Part shown: in pieces, positions 1 to 8,167 of the stretch | How the letters are laid out: every line of letters begins with the position of its first letter | Position numbering within the stretch: position 1 is the stretch's first letter | Origin: Verrucosispora sp. NA02020 | GTDB taxonomy: Bacteria > Actinomycetota > Actinomycetes > Mycobacteriales > Micromonosporaceae | Assembly: GCF_013364215.1 (NCBI RefSeq) | Contig: NZ_CP054923.1 | Location: 3,286,001 to 3,350,000 of the forward strand | DNA length: 64,000 nt | Direction: 5' to 3' | Position numbers and translations under genes: made by a program | The notes under the pieces: generated by a model | What the model saw: only the letters and a program-made list of their open reading frames with translations | Databases searched by the model: none | What the model was told of the DNA's origin: nothing

Positions 1-619
1 CCATCAGCGGGTGCAGCCGGCCGACCGCCGGGACGACCGCCTCGGCCTGCAACGGGGTGAGCTTGCGGTGCAGCTCGATGAGCAGGTCGACGTCGGATCC
101 GACCGCGTCGCGGACGGCGGCGGTGGTGGCCTCGGTGTCGGTGACCAGTCGGGCCAGCGACAGGTCACCGTAGTCCGCCGGCAGCGGGTCGAACTTCACC
201 GCGGTGAACCCGTCGGCGACCGCCGCCGCGGCCTGGGCGGCGAGGTCCTGCGCGCCGGTGCCGGGCAGCAGCAGGTGCAGGCGGATCCGGTCGCGGACCC
301 GACCGCCGAGCAACTGCCAGACGGGTACGCCGAGACGCTTGCCGAGCAGGTCCCAGAGCGCAAGGTCGATCGCGGAGACGGCGGCGGTGAGCACCGATCC
401 CCGGAACGGTCCCATCCGGTACAGGTGGTGCCAGTGGTACTCGATCCGGCTCGGGTCGGCGCCGAGCAGGTGCGGACGGAACGCCTCCACGACCGCGTGG
501 ACCGCTCCCGGATACCCCCAGCAGGCGGACTGTCCGACGCCGACCAGTCCGGTCGAGGTGTGCACCGCGACGAAGTGCGCGTCGCCCCGCACCACCGACT
601 CGACGGCGGTGATCTCCAT
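1..619 (-). CDS. Enolase-superfamily (mandelate racemase type) dehydratase, partial
   Basis: The N-terminal 206 residues are visible; the gene runs off the left edge. The protein begins MEITAVESVVRG and has the N-terminal capping domain of mandelate racemase/muconate lactonising enzymes, then the start of the barrel. The first catalytic strand motif AVKFD is present, followed by LLIELHRKL, which corresponds to the first metal-ligand strand. Such enzymes abstract the alpha proton of a sugar acid or other carboxylate with Mg2+; the substrate cannot be named without the C-terminal half. The ATG at 619 is preceded by GGGGGCAGC. It is divergent from the E1 alpha/beta operon and shares the promoter region, so a role in the same sugar-acid or hydroxy-acid catabolism is likely (inference). 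Confidence 0.85.
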   Translation of the reverse strand, partial: MEITAVESVVRGDAHFVAVHTSTGLVGVGQSACWGYPGAVHAVVEAFRPHLLGADPSRIEYHWHHLYRMGPFRGSVLTAAVSAIDLALWDLLGKRLGVPVWQLLGGRVRDRIRLHLLLPGTGAQDLAAQAAAAVADGFTAVKFDPLPADYGDLSLARLVTDTEATTAAVRDAVGSDVDLLIELHRKLTPLQAEAVVPAVGRLHPLM

Positions 620-629
620 GCTGCCCCCA

Positions 630-733
630 AATTAGAGCCCTATAACGGCCACAAACTTGCTCATGCACTCTTCCATAGCATGATGTCCCTGGTCTAGGCT
701 CCAATCCGAACGAGCCGGAATAGGGCTCTAATT
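630..733. promoter_or_regulatory. Divergent promoter region with inverted operator pair
   Basis: A perfect 13-bp inverted repeat has arms AATTAGAGCCCTA (630-642) and TAGGGCTCTAATT (721-733), about 78 bp apart. A degenerate third copy, TAGGCTCCAAT, lies at 695-705. A smaller inverted repeat TCATGC/GCATGA is at 661-666 and 678-683. The two outer arms lie close to the start of each divergent gene, an arrangement expected for a regulator bridging two promoters. The regulator at 3460 is a candidate binder (inference). Confidence 0.6.
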
Positions 734-749
734 CATCTATGGGGGTGTG

Positions 750-1685
750 ATGGGTCTGCCGGACGACTACCGGGCGATGGCCCGGATCCGCCGGTTCGAG
801 GAGCGGCTGGCCGCCCTCAAGGACGACGGCGAGATCCCGGGCTCGATCCACCTGTGCAACGGTCAGGAGGCGATCCCGGTCGGTGCCGCCCGCGCGCTGC
901 GCGACGGTGACCACGTGACCGCGACCTACCGGGGGCACGGCTGGGCGCTGGCCCGGGGCGTGGACATGACCGGGCTGTTCGCCGAGATGATGGGTCGTGA
1001 CTCGGCGGTCAACGGCGGCCGGGCCGCCTCGCCGTACCTCTCCGACCCCGGACGCTGGTTCATGGGGGAGAACTCCATCGTCGGCGCCGGCGTACCGATC
1101 GCCACCGGTGCCGCGCTCACCGCGCAACGCACCGGCAGCGGCGCGGTCTCGGTGGTCAGCATCGGTGACGGCGCGATGAACCAGGGCAACGTGCACGAGG
1201 CGATCAACCTCGCCGCCGTGCTCGACCTGCCGCTGGTCCTGGTGGTGGAGAACAACGTCTACTCGGAGATGTCCCGCATCGAGGACATGGTCCGCATCCG
1301 ACAGCTCGCCGAGCGCGCCGCCGGGTACGGGATCCCCGGCCGGGTCGTCGACGGCAACGACCCGGACGCGGTCGCCGAGGCCGTCGCCGAGGCGGTCACC
1401 CGCGCCCGCGAGGGCTCCGGCCCGTCCATCGTGGAGGCCATGACCGAGCGCCTGGTCGGCCACTACAGCGGCGACGTGCAGCATTACCGGCCGGCCGGGG
1501 AGATCGCCGCCGCCCGCGAACGCGAGCCGCTGGCCCGCATCCGGGCCGCCGCCGACGCCGCGCTGACCGCCCGGCTCGACGCCGTCGACGCGGAGGTGGA
1601 GGCCGAGGTGGAGGCCGCCGTCGTGGCCGCCCGCGAGGTGCCGTTCCCCGACCCGGCGACCATCAAGGAGTACGTCTATGTCTGA
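750..1685 (+). CDS. TPP-dependent 2-oxoacid/acetoin dehydrogenase E1, alpha subunit
   Basis: A 311-aa dehydrogenase E1 alpha protein. The TPP/Mg motif GDGAMNQG at about residue 139, ending in VVENN about 25 residues later, is the canonical GDG-X(26)-NN signature. The N-terminal R-RRFEERL and the GxEAIPVG segment are also typical. With the next gene it forms an alpha2beta2 E1 that decarboxylates a 2-oxo acid or acetoin. GTG at 747 is possible, but GGGGG at 741-745 is better spaced for ATG 750. No E2 or E3 gene is beside it, so the lipoyl partner must be encoded elsewhere or the pair acts as a stand-alone carboligase. It is the first gene of a tightly coupled operon. Confidence 0.9.
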   Translation: MGLPDDYRAMARIRRFEERLAALKDDGEIPGSIHLCNGQEAIPVGAARALRDGDHVTATYRGHGWALARGVDMTGLFAEMMGRDSAVNGGRAASPYLSDPGRWFMGENSIVGAGVPIATGAALTAQRTGSGAVSVVSIGDGAMNQGNVHEAINLAAVLDLPLVLVVENNVYSEMSRIEDMVRIRQLAERAAGYGIPGRVVDGNDPDAVAEAVAEAVTRAREGSGPSIVEAMTERLVGHYSGDVQHYRPAGEIAAAREREPLARIRAAADAALTARLDAVDAEVEAEVEAAVVAAREVPFPDPATIKEYVYV

Positions 1686-2658
1686 GTCGCTGCGGTACAT
1701 CCAGGCCGTCAACGCGGCCCTGGCCTGGTCGCTGGAGAGCCGATCCGACACCGTCTACTTCGGTGAGGACGTCGCCCTGCCCGGCGGCCCGTTCGGTGCC
1801 ACCAAGGGACTGCACAAGCGGTTCGGCAGCGACCGGATCTTCGACACCCCGATCTCCGAGACCGGCTTCCTGGGCATGGCGCTCGGCGCGGCCATGACCG
1901 GTCTACGACCGATCGCCGAGATCATGTACGCCGACTTCTCCTTCGTGGCGATGGACCAGATCGTCAACCAGATCGCCACCATCCGCTACTCCAGCGCCGG
2001 CCGGTGGAAGGCCCCATTGGTGATCCGGATGCAGCAGGGGTACTCGCCGGGCGCCTGTGCCCAGCACTCGCACTCGGTGGAGGCGTACTTCGCGCACACC
2101 CCCGGCCTGCGGGTGGCGCTGCCGTCCACCCCGGACGACGCGTACCAGATGCTGCGTACCGCAGTCGTCAGCGACGACCCGGTGGTGGTCGCGGAGGCCC
2201 GGATGCTCTACCCGACCCGGGGCCCGGTACGCACCGACGCACCGGTCGAGCCGATCGGTGGCGCCCGCGTGGTCCGCGACGGCCGGGACGCGACCGTGGT
2301 GGCCTGGTCCCGGATGGTCCCGGCAGCCCTGGCCGCCGCCGACCAGCTCGCCGCGGAGGGGATCGAGACCGAGGTGATCGACCTGCGGTGGCTCAACCCG
2401 CTGGACTTCGACACCGTCGGCGCGTCGGTCGCGCGCACCGGCCGCCTGGTCGTCGCCCACGAGGCGAACCTGACCGGCGGATTCGGTGCGGAGATCGCCG
2501 CCCGGGCCGCGTCCGAGTGCTTCGCCGACCTGCGGGCCCCGGTGGCCCGGGTGGCCGCCCCGGACGTGCCGATGCCGGCCGCCCCGGCATTGCAGAAGGC
2601 CGTGGTGCCCGAGGCGGAACACGTCGCCGAGGCGGTCCGCGGAACGGTCCGCCGGTGA
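1678..2658 (+). CDS. TPP-dependent 2-oxoacid/acetoin dehydrogenase E1, beta subunit
   Basis: A 326-aa transketolase-like beta subunit. The pyrimidine-binding domain (about 4-175) includes YFGEDVALPGG and the ISETGFLG segment, and the C-terminal transketolase domain (about 195-315) contains EVIDLRWLNPLD. The start overlaps the alpha subunit by 8 nt, indicating translational coupling and stoichiometric synthesis. Length and motifs match acetoin, pyruvate and branched-chain E1 beta proteins; the substrate cannot be separated from sequence alone. Confidence 0.92.
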   Translation: MSESLRYIQAVNAALAWSLESRSDTVYFGEDVALPGGPFGATKGLHKRFGSDRIFDTPISETGFLGMALGAAMTGLRPIAEIMYADFSFVAMDQIVNQIATIRYSSAGRWKAPLVIRMQQGYSPGACAQHSHSVEAYFAHTPGLRVALPSTPDDAYQMLRTAVVSDDPVVVAEARMLYPTRGPVRTDAPVEPIGGARVVRDGRDATVVAWSRMVPAALAAADQLAAEGIETEVIDLRWLNPLDFDTVGASVARTGRLVVAHEANLTGGFGAEIAARAASECFADLRAPVARVAAPDVPMPAAPALQKAVVPEAEHVAEAVRGTVRR

Positions 2659-3416
2659 CCGGCGTCGCCCCGACGGCCGGCCTGCTCACCGGCCGCCGGG
2701 TGGTCGTCGTCGGCGGTGCCTCCGGCATCGGGCTCGCCACGGTCCGGGCCGCCGCCACGGCGGGCGCGGCCGTCGCGGTGCTCGACGCCGACGCCGACGG
2801 TGCCGCCGGTGCCGCCGCGCAGGCCCGCGCCGTCGGGGCGACGGCCGTGGCCCACGCCGTGGACGTGACCCGGGAGACGCAGGTCGCCTCGGTGCTCGAC
2901 GCGGTCGCCGCCGACCTCGGCGGCATCGACGCGGTGCTGCACGTCGCCGGGATCATGCGCGGGCAGGGCACCGACGTCACCGACCTGCCGCTGGAGCTGT
3001 GGCAGCGGGTGATCGAGGTCAACCTGACCGGACCGTTCCTGGTCGCCAAGCACGCCGTACGGCACCTGACCGACGGTCACGGGGTGCTCGTCCTGGTCGG
3101 CTCCAAGGCCGGCGTGCTGACCGGATCCGGGTCGGTACCCTACGGCGCGAGCAAGGGAGGACTGCACGGCCTGGCACTGACGCTGGCCCGGCACCTCGGT
3201 CCACGCGGGATCCGGGTGCACACCCTCTGTCCCGGTGACATCGACACACCGCTGATGCGGCGGTCGCTGGACGAGGCACGGACCAACGGCACCGACGGTG
3301 CCCAGGTCGCCCGGATCGAGGCGGCGCTGGGTCGTCCCGAGGACGTGGCGTCGGTGCTGACGCTGTTGGCGGCACCGGCCAGCGCCGGCATCGCCGGCAC
3401 CGTCTACACCGGCTGA
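2655..3416 (+). CDS. Short-chain dehydrogenase/reductase
   Basis: A 253-aa classical SDR. It has the cofactor motif GGASGIG near the N terminus, a VAGI segment in place of NNAG, and the YGASK catalytic Tyr-Lys motif. The C-terminal GDIDTP loop is typical of substrate-binding regions. The GTG at 2655 overlaps the upstream TGA (GTGA), which fixes the start. It probably oxidises or reduces a hydroxy/keto intermediate in the same catabolic route as the E1 enzyme (inference). Longer in-frame upstream extensions exist but lie within the E1 beta gene. Confidence 0.88.
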   Translation: MTGVAPTAGLLTGRRVVVVGGASGIGLATVRAAATAGAAVAVLDADADGAAGAAAQARAVGATAVAHAVDVTRETQVASVLDAVAADLGGIDAVLHVAGIMRGQGTDVTDLPLELWQRVIEVNLTGPFLVAKHAVRHLTDGHGVLVLVGSKAGVLTGSGSVPYGASKGGLHGLALTLARHLGPRGIRVHTLCPGDIDTPLMRRSLDEARTNGTDGAQVARIEAALGRPEDVASVLTLLAAPASAGIAGTVYTG

Positions 3417-3459
3417 GCAGCCCGACCGACGGCGAGGGTGACGACGTGGAGGCGGCAGC

Positions 3460-4779
3460 GTGATCGGGATCATCGGCCCGGAGGACTCGATCCGGCTCGT
3501 GCAGGAGGTGGCGGCCGGGGAGGGCCGTGCGGAGGAGGTGACCACCCGCGCGTACACCGACCCTGAGCAGGCCCCTGACCTCGCCCGTGAGCTGGACGAC
3601 CTGTGCCAGGTGCTGCTGTTCACCGGGCGCATCCCGTACGCCTTCGCCGCGGCGGCCGGTGGGCTGCGTGCCGAGATCGACTACATCCGGCACGCAGGGA
3701 TCGACCTGTACCGCACCCTGTCCCGGATGCTGTTGGCCGGCGGCGGGCAGTTGCCCCGGGTCAGTGTGGACACCATCGAGGCGGAGACCGTCCGGGAGAC
3801 GTACCACGACATCGAACTGAGCCCGCCCACCGACATCCTGCCGATCGCCGACTCGTCCGGCCTGCTCTTCTCCGGTCTGGCCGAGATCACCGCCTACCAC
3901 CGCGAGCGGTACGAGTCCGGCGCCGTCGAGGCGTGCCTGACCTGCCTCGGCGCGGTGCACCGGGAACTGCGCGAGCGCGGGGTGCCGGTCTGGCGTGTCG
4001 AGCACACCCGTGCCTCGGTCCGCGACGCGCTGCGCCGAGCCTGGCTCGCCGCCGAGGTACGCCAGTCCCGGGCCACCCAGATCGCGGTGATGATGATCGA
4101 GGTGGCCGAGTCGGCGAACCGTCCGCAGGACCCCTACCAGGCGGAACGGCAGCGCCTGCGGCTGCGCGAGGCACTGCTGGAACACGCCGAGCGGATGCGC
4201 GGGCGACTCAACACCATCGACGACCGGACGCTGGTCATCACCACCAGCCGGGGCACCGTGGAGAGCGCCATCGCCCGGCACCGGGCCGGGCACGCCTCGC
4301 TGCTCAGCCTGCGCGGAGTCGACGGCGACCACACCGTCGGCTTCGGCGCCGGCACCACCATCGCCGCCGCCGAGGCCAACGCCCGACAGGCTCTCGCCCT
4401 GGGCCGGGGCGGCGAGACGCACGTGGTCTTCCCGGACGGGGAGATCTACTCCACCCGGGAGAGCGCGGTCAAGCAGCGGCTGCGCGAGACCACCCCCGGG
4501 GTGCTGCGGGTATCCGAGCAACTGCGCCTCGGGCCGCTGTCCACCCGGCGTCTGCTGGAGGCGCTGCACCAGATGGACCCCCACCAGGTGACCGCGCGGG
4601 GTCTGGCCGACGCGTACGGGGTGGAGACCCGCTCGGCCCGCCGGCTGCTCAAGGCGCTGCGCGCGGCCGGGTTCGCCGAGGAGGTCGGCGTGCACGTCAG
4701 CACCGGCGCGGGTCGGCCGCAGAGTGTCTACCGGGTGGCCCTGCAACGCCTCGTCGGGGCGATCGGGGCGGACACGTGA
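3460..4779 (+). CDS. Transcriptional regulator with GGDEF-like domain and C-terminal winged helix
   Basis: A 439-aa protein with three parts. The N-terminal alpha/beta ligand-type domain covers about 1-170. A GGDEF-like/GTP-cyclohydrolase-III-like domain (about 195-325) contains VGFGAGTTIAAAEANARQAL, a pattern known in PucR/CdaR-type regulators. The C-terminal helix-turn-helix (about 355-410) contains ARGLADAYGVETRSARRLLK. The GGDEF catalytic motif is absent, so cyclic-di-GMP synthesis is not expected. The start is GTG at 3460. It lies inside the catabolic operon and probably senses the pathway substrate; the repeated element at 630-733 is a candidate target. The exact family is not recognised. 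Confidence 0.65.
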   Translation: MIGIIGPEDSIRLVQEVAAGEGRAEEVTTRAYTDPEQAPDLARELDDLCQVLLFTGRIPYAFAAAAGGLRAEIDYIRHAGIDLYRTLSRMLLAGGGQLPRVSVDTIEAETVRETYHDIELSPPTDILPIADSSGLLFSGLAEITAYHRERYESGAVEACLTCLGAVHRELRERGVPVWRVEHTRASVRDALRRAWLAAEVRQSRATQIAVMMIEVAESANRPQDPYQAERQRLRLREALLEHAERMRGRLNTIDDRTLVITTSRGTVESAIARHRAGHASLLSLRGVDGDHTVGFGAGTTIAAAEANARQALALGRGGETHVVFPDGEIYSTRESAVKQRLRETTPGVLRVSEQLRLGPLSTRRLLEALHQMDPHQVTARGLADAYGVETRSARRLLKALRAAGFAEEVGVHVSTGAGRPQSVYRVALQRLVGAIGADT

Positions 4780-5075
4780 TCTTCGAACCGACCTTCCTGG
4801 TCACCGCCACCTTCGCCGCCGACGCGGTCCACCGACGCGAGCCGCACCGCACGGCCCACCTGGCCCACGTACGCGGACTGCTCGCCGACGGCACCGCCCT
4901 GCTCGCCGGGGCCCGCGCCGATCTGAGCGCCTCCGTCCTCGTGCTGCGGGCACCCGACGCGGCGGCCGCCCGCGCCCTCGTCGCACACGATCCGTACTGG
5001 CGACACCGGGTGTGGACGGCTCTCGACGTCGTCGACTACCTGGCCGCCACTCCGCAGTCCCTCGGGAGGTCATGA
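4776..5075 (+). CDS. YciI-like (YCII domain) protein
   Basis: A 99-aa protein whose GTG start overlaps the regulator stop (GTGA). It shows the YciI ferredoxin-like pattern: RTAHLAHVRGLLADG, a G-x-L/A strand and HDPYWRH near the C terminus, resembling the conserved D-P-(F/Y) segment. YciI-like proteins include small dehydrohalogenases and lactonase-like enzymes with a His-Asp pair. It sits between the regulator and the glycosidase-like gene and probably acts on an intermediate of this pathway; no reaction can be assigned. Confidence 0.7.
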   Translation: MIFEPTFLVTATFAADAVHRREPHRTAHLAHVRGLLADGTALLAGARADLSASVLVLRAPDAAAARALVAHDPYWRHRVWTALDVVDYLAATPQSLGRS

Positions 5076-6643
5076 TGTCGTACCGCCAGATTTCCGGCGT
5101 CCGGGTGCACGGCACCGAGCACGCGCCGTTCGCGGCCACCCTGCTGGTCGAGACGCTGGGGGAGGGGCCGGAGCCGGTCCGGTTCGTCCCCGACCCGACG
5201 CTGCCCGAGGGCGGCTTCCGGGTCGAGGTGCCGGCCACCGGGGAGATCCGCGTCGTCGGCGATCCCTTCGCCGGCCTGGTCTACGCCGTCCGGGACCTGC
5301 TGGCCCGGGCCACCCCGGCCGGCCTGCCGGTCGGGTCACACCAGAGCGCACCCGGGCTGCCGCTGCGGACACTGTGGACCTGGGACCACTCCACCAACTG
5401 GGACCTGCGCCAGCTCGGCCAGCAGGAGATCGGCGCGCTGAACCCGTATGCCAAGGGCGCCGACGCCTTCGGGGCCGACTACCGGCGACTGGTGGACTTC
5501 TGCAGCGCCGAACGCATCGGCGGGATCGTGGTCTACGGGCTGCTGCGGGACGCCCACGGTGGCGTCGAGGCGGCCCGGGACCTGTGCGAGTACGCCAACG
5601 CCCGGGGCGTACGCATCATCGCCGGGGTGGGCATCAACGCCTACGGCGGCATCTACTTCGACGGACGGCACCGCTACAACCTCGCGACCTGGCTGCGGCA
5701 GCGCCCCGATCTGGCGGCCGAACTGCCGAAGAAGGTCGGCTTCGACATCGACGAGTTCGGCGACCTGCACTTCCCGGCCAGCGAGTACATGATGGCCGCC
5801 TGCCCGTCGCAGCCGGAGAACCTGGCGTGGCACCGGGACGCCATCGACTGGCTGCTGGACACCCTGCCGGTCGGCGGGATCAACTTCGAGACCGGCGACT
5901 ACGGTAGCTGCGCCTGCGCGCGGTGTGTCGACCGCACCGGTGGCGAGCGCACCTCCTGGTCGTACGAGGCGATGCGGTCGGTGTACCCGACCCTGCTGGA
6001 CACCGCCCGCCGACCCGGCCCGGCCGGGGTGCCGCTGCGCCACCTGGTCGAGGTCTACTGGGACAACATCTTCGACCTCGACGCGCAGGGGCCGCTGGCC
6101 GACCTGCCCGACGACGTGGCGTACCAGTACTGCGTCAACCGGGGCTTCTGGTACGACAACCGGGACCGGTTGACCGCCGAGCACGTGGCGGCACTGCCGC
6201 ACCGCACCAACGTGCTGCGCACGCACGCGGGGTCGCAGTGGAACCGGCAGCGGCACTCGTGGGTGCCGGAGATGTACACGGACATGGCCACCCGGACCGC
6301 CGCCGCCGGCATGCGCGGGTTGACCATCTTCGCCGAGGCGTCCGCGTACCACCCGACCAACGAGATCAGCTACCTGGCGTACGCCAGGTTCTCCTGGAAT
6401 CCGGGGCTGACCTGGGCCGACTTCTGGCGTGACGAGGTCGCACCCCGGTTCGGCGGGTCGAGCGAGGCGGAGGCGTTCCGCGACGGCGCGGCGCTGCTCG
6501 ACGACCCGGCAGCCGGGGCGGAGGCGTTGCGCAAGGTGGGTGGCGACGCCCTGTCGATGGTCGCCGCCACCAGCGGAGAGGTGCAGCGTCGCTGGTTGTG
6601 GCTGGCCGAGCGGACCGTCCGGCACGCTCACTCGGTCGGCTGA
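5072..6643 (+). CDS. TIM-barrel glycoside-hydrolase-like protein
   Basis: A 523-aa cytoplasmic protein with no signal peptide. The N-terminal ~100 residues resemble the small alpha/beta domain that precedes the barrel in GH20/GH67-type enzymes (AGLVYAVRDLLARA). The barrel follows (about 120-480), with GGIVVYGLL, IIAGVGINAYGG, GGINFETGDYGS and an unusual CACARC cysteine cluster that could bind metal. Tandem ATG codons lie at 5072 and 5075, with GGGAGG at 5064-5069; the first overlaps the upstream stop. It may hydrolyse an imported uronate- or amino-sugar-containing glycan fragment (inference). I do not recognise a specific family. Confidence 0.6.
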   Translation: MMSYRQISGVRVHGTEHAPFAATLLVETLGEGPEPVRFVPDPTLPEGGFRVEVPATGEIRVVGDPFAGLVYAVRDLLARATPAGLPVGSHQSAPGLPLRTLWTWDHSTNWDLRQLGQQEIGALNPYAKGADAFGADYRRLVDFCSAERIGGIVVYGLLRDAHGGVEAARDLCEYANARGVRIIAGVGINAYGGIYFDGRHRYNLATWLRQRPDLAAELPKKVGFDIDEFGDLHFPASEYMMAACPSQPENLAWHRDAIDWLLDTLPVGGINFETGDYGSCACARCVDRTGGERTSWSYEAMRSVYPTLLDTARRPGPAGVPLRHLVEVYWDNIFDLDAQGPLADLPDDVAYQYCVNRGFWYDNRDRLTAEHVAALPHRTNVLRTHAGSQWNRQRHSWVPEMYTDMATRTAAAGMRGLTIFAEASAYHPTNEISYLAYARFSWNPGLTWADFWRDEVAPRFGGSSEAEAFRDGAALLDDPAAGAEALRKVGGDALSMVAATSGEVQRRWLWLAERTVRHAHSVG

Positions 6644-6663
6644 GCCGGACGGCGCGTGGCGGC

Positions 6664-6693
6664 TTGACAGGCAAGTAGGCACTTGCCTATAAC
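6664..6693 (+). promoter_or_regulatory. Promoter with operator between -35 and -10 boxes
   Basis: TTGACA (6664-6669) and TATAAC (6688-6693) are separated by 18 bp. A perfect 8-bp inverted repeat, AGGCAAGT (6669-6676) and ACTTGCCT (6681-6688), fills the spacer and touches both boxes. ArsR repressors bind this kind of site. The predicted transcription start falls at about 6700, exactly at the GTG of the next gene, so the mRNA is probably leaderless. Confidence 0.75.
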
Positions 6694-6700
6694 TGTGTCG

Positions 6701-6979
6701 GTGGACGCGGAACCGGATCTGTTCAAGGCCCTCGGTGACGCGACGCGGCGCATCATCCTGGACGAGCTGGTCGACCGGGACGGCCAGACCCTGTTCGAGA
6801 TCTGCGGCCGGTTGGCAATGAAGCACGGCCTGACCTCGTCGCGTCAGGCCATCTCGCAGCACCTGGCGGTGCTCGAACAGGCCGGGTTGGTGCACGTCCG
6901 GCGACAGGGCCGGTACAAGTTCCACCACATCGACACCGGCCCGCTGCGCGCGATCGCCGAGCGGTGGCCCACCGACTGA
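6701..6979 (+). CDS. ArsR-family repressor (leaderless)
   Basis: A 92-aa ArsR/SmtB winged-helix protein. LFKALGDATRRIILDELV is the hallmark N-terminal helix, SSRQAISQHLAVLEQAGLV the recognition helix and VRRQGRYKFHHI the wing. No CxC metal site is visible, so it is probably not a classical metal sensor. GTG 6701 is chosen because the upstream TTG/GTG candidates lie in the promoter and operator. It likely represses itself and the following VOC gene (12-nt gap). Confidence 0.85.
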   Translation: MDAEPDLFKALGDATRRIILDELVDRDGQTLFEICGRLAMKHGLTSSRQAISQHLAVLEQAGLVHVRRQGRYKFHHIDTGPLRAIAERWPTD

Positions 6980-6991
6980 GAGGAAGCAACC

Positions 6992-7381
6992 GTGCTTCGC
7001 ATCAACATCACCAGCGTGGTGGTCGACGACCAGGCGAAGGCGCTCGCCTTCTACACCGAGAAGCTGGGCTTCGTGAAGAAGACCGACGTGCCGGCCGGTG
7101 AGGCGCGCTGGCTCACCGTGGTGTCCGCGGCCGACCCGGACGGCGTGGAACTGCTGCTGGAGCCGGAGGGCCACCCGGCGGCCCGACCCTTCAAGGAGGC
7201 GCTGGTCGCCGACGGTATCCCGTACACCCAGTTCGCCGTCGAGGACGTCCACGCCGAGGTCGAACGCCTCAAGGGGCTGGGTGTGCGGTTCGTCCAGGAC
7301 GCGACCGACCTGGGCCCGGTGGTCACCGCCGTGCTCGACGACACCTGCGGCAACCTGATCCAGATCGCCGCGATGAAGTAG
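6992..7381 (+). CDS. VOC-family (glyoxalase/bleomycin-resistance-like) protein
   Basis: A 129-aa protein with the paired beta-alpha-beta-beta-beta modules of the vicinal oxygen chelate superfamily: ITSVVVDDQAKALAFYTEKLGF in the first half and PYTQFAVEDVHAEVERLKGLGV in the second, ending TCGNLIQI. The GTG start is preceded by GAGGAA. ArsR-VOC pairs of this type are common in actinomycetes and usually handle small electrophiles or drugs. Function beyond the fold is unknown. Confidence 0.85.
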   Translation: MLRINITSVVVDDQAKALAFYTEKLGFVKKTDVPAGEARWLTVVSAADPDGVELLLEPEGHPAARPFKEALVADGIPYTQFAVEDVHAEVERLKGLGVRFVQDATDLGPVVTAVLDDTCGNLIQIAAMK

Positions 7382-7393
7382 CGGGTACGCGGC

Positions 7394-7427
7394 GGCTCCG
7401 GCCCGGGACAGGTCCCGAGCCGGAGCC
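7394..7427. terminator. Bidirectional hairpin terminator
   Basis: A 15-position stem with one internal mismatch pairs GGCTCCGGC (7394-7402) with GCCGGAGCC (7419-7427) and continues inward to a 4-nt loop (7409-7412). It lies between convergent genes (VOC and AA10). Confidence 0.75.
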
Positions 7428-7454
7428 GATGCCGCAGTGGGCGGTGTTACCGGA

Positions 7455-8135
7455 TCAGCCGAAGTTCACGTCGCTGCACCACATGTACGCCTGGTCGAGG
7501 TGGGAAGCCTGCCAGATGACGAACACGATGTGGTGTCCGGTGTATCCGGACGTCGAGACGTTGAAGGTGATGTTCTGAGCCGGGGCGTAGCGCCCGGTCT
7601 GCGTGATGAAGTCCAGGTTCCCCCAGCCGAGGGTCTGGGTGGCGGGGTTGAACCCGTTCTTGCTGACGTACACCCGGAAGTAGTCGGCGCCGTGGCTCGC
7701 CTGGTCGTGCAGCTGGACCGTGAAGTTGTTGCTGATGTTGGTCCGCTTCCACGCCCCGGGCTGGTTCAGGCTGTTGTTCCGGGACAGGCCGTTGCTGCAC
7801 AGCTGCCCGTCGGGAGTGCGGGCCTGGAAGTTGCCGCCCAGCCCGTCCCGCAGCGCGCTCATCCAGTTCCACATGGTGTCCGGGTTGGACTGGAACGCCT
7901 GCCAGCACATGGGGTCCTGCTGCTGCATGGCCGGGTTCGTGTGGTTGCTGCCCCAGGTCTGCCAGCACTGGTACGCCCGCGACGCCGGGTTGATGATGGT
8001 GCCGTGGGCCTGTGCGGTCCCGACCCAGGGGATCATCCCGGCCACCAGGGCGAGCAGCAGTACGAGCGCCCGAAGGGGCTGGCGGGCAGCGGGCCGGACT
8101 CGCGGGCCGGATTGGTCGGGCTTGTGTGAACGCAC
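7455..8135 (-). CDS. Secreted AA10 lytic polysaccharide monooxygenase
   Basis: A 226-aa protein with a signal peptide. A basic N terminus is followed by a hydrophobic stretch and a cut after QA, exposing His44 as mature residue 1 (HGTIINPASRAY). This His and the one in QASHGADYF form the copper histidine brace of family AA10 enzymes. AA10 enzymes cleave crystalline chitin or cellulose oxidatively. There is no carbohydrate-binding module; the catalytic domain is about 183 aa. GTG 8135 is supported by GGAGG upstream; the longer in-frame ATG would place coding sequence over the promoter and operator. Confidence 0.9.
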   Translation of the reverse strand: MRSHKPDQSGPRVRPAARQPLRALVLLLALVAGMIPWVGTAQAHGTIINPASRAYQCWQTWGSNHTNPAMQQQDPMCWQAFQSNPDTMWNWMSALRDGLGGNFQARTPDGQLCSNGLSRNNSLNQPGAWKRTNISNNFTVQLHDQASHGADYFRVYVSKNGFNPATQTLGWGNLDFITQTGRYAPAQNITFNVSTSGYTGHHIVFVIWQASHLDQAYMWCSDVNFG

Positions 8136-8167
8136 GTTACGTCCTCCGTTCAGCGATCGGATCGATG

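Noticed and set aside
6683..6700. Earlier TTG/GTG starts for the ArsR gene
   Set aside because: They lie within the operator and -10 box of the predicted promoter, so they would not be transcribed.
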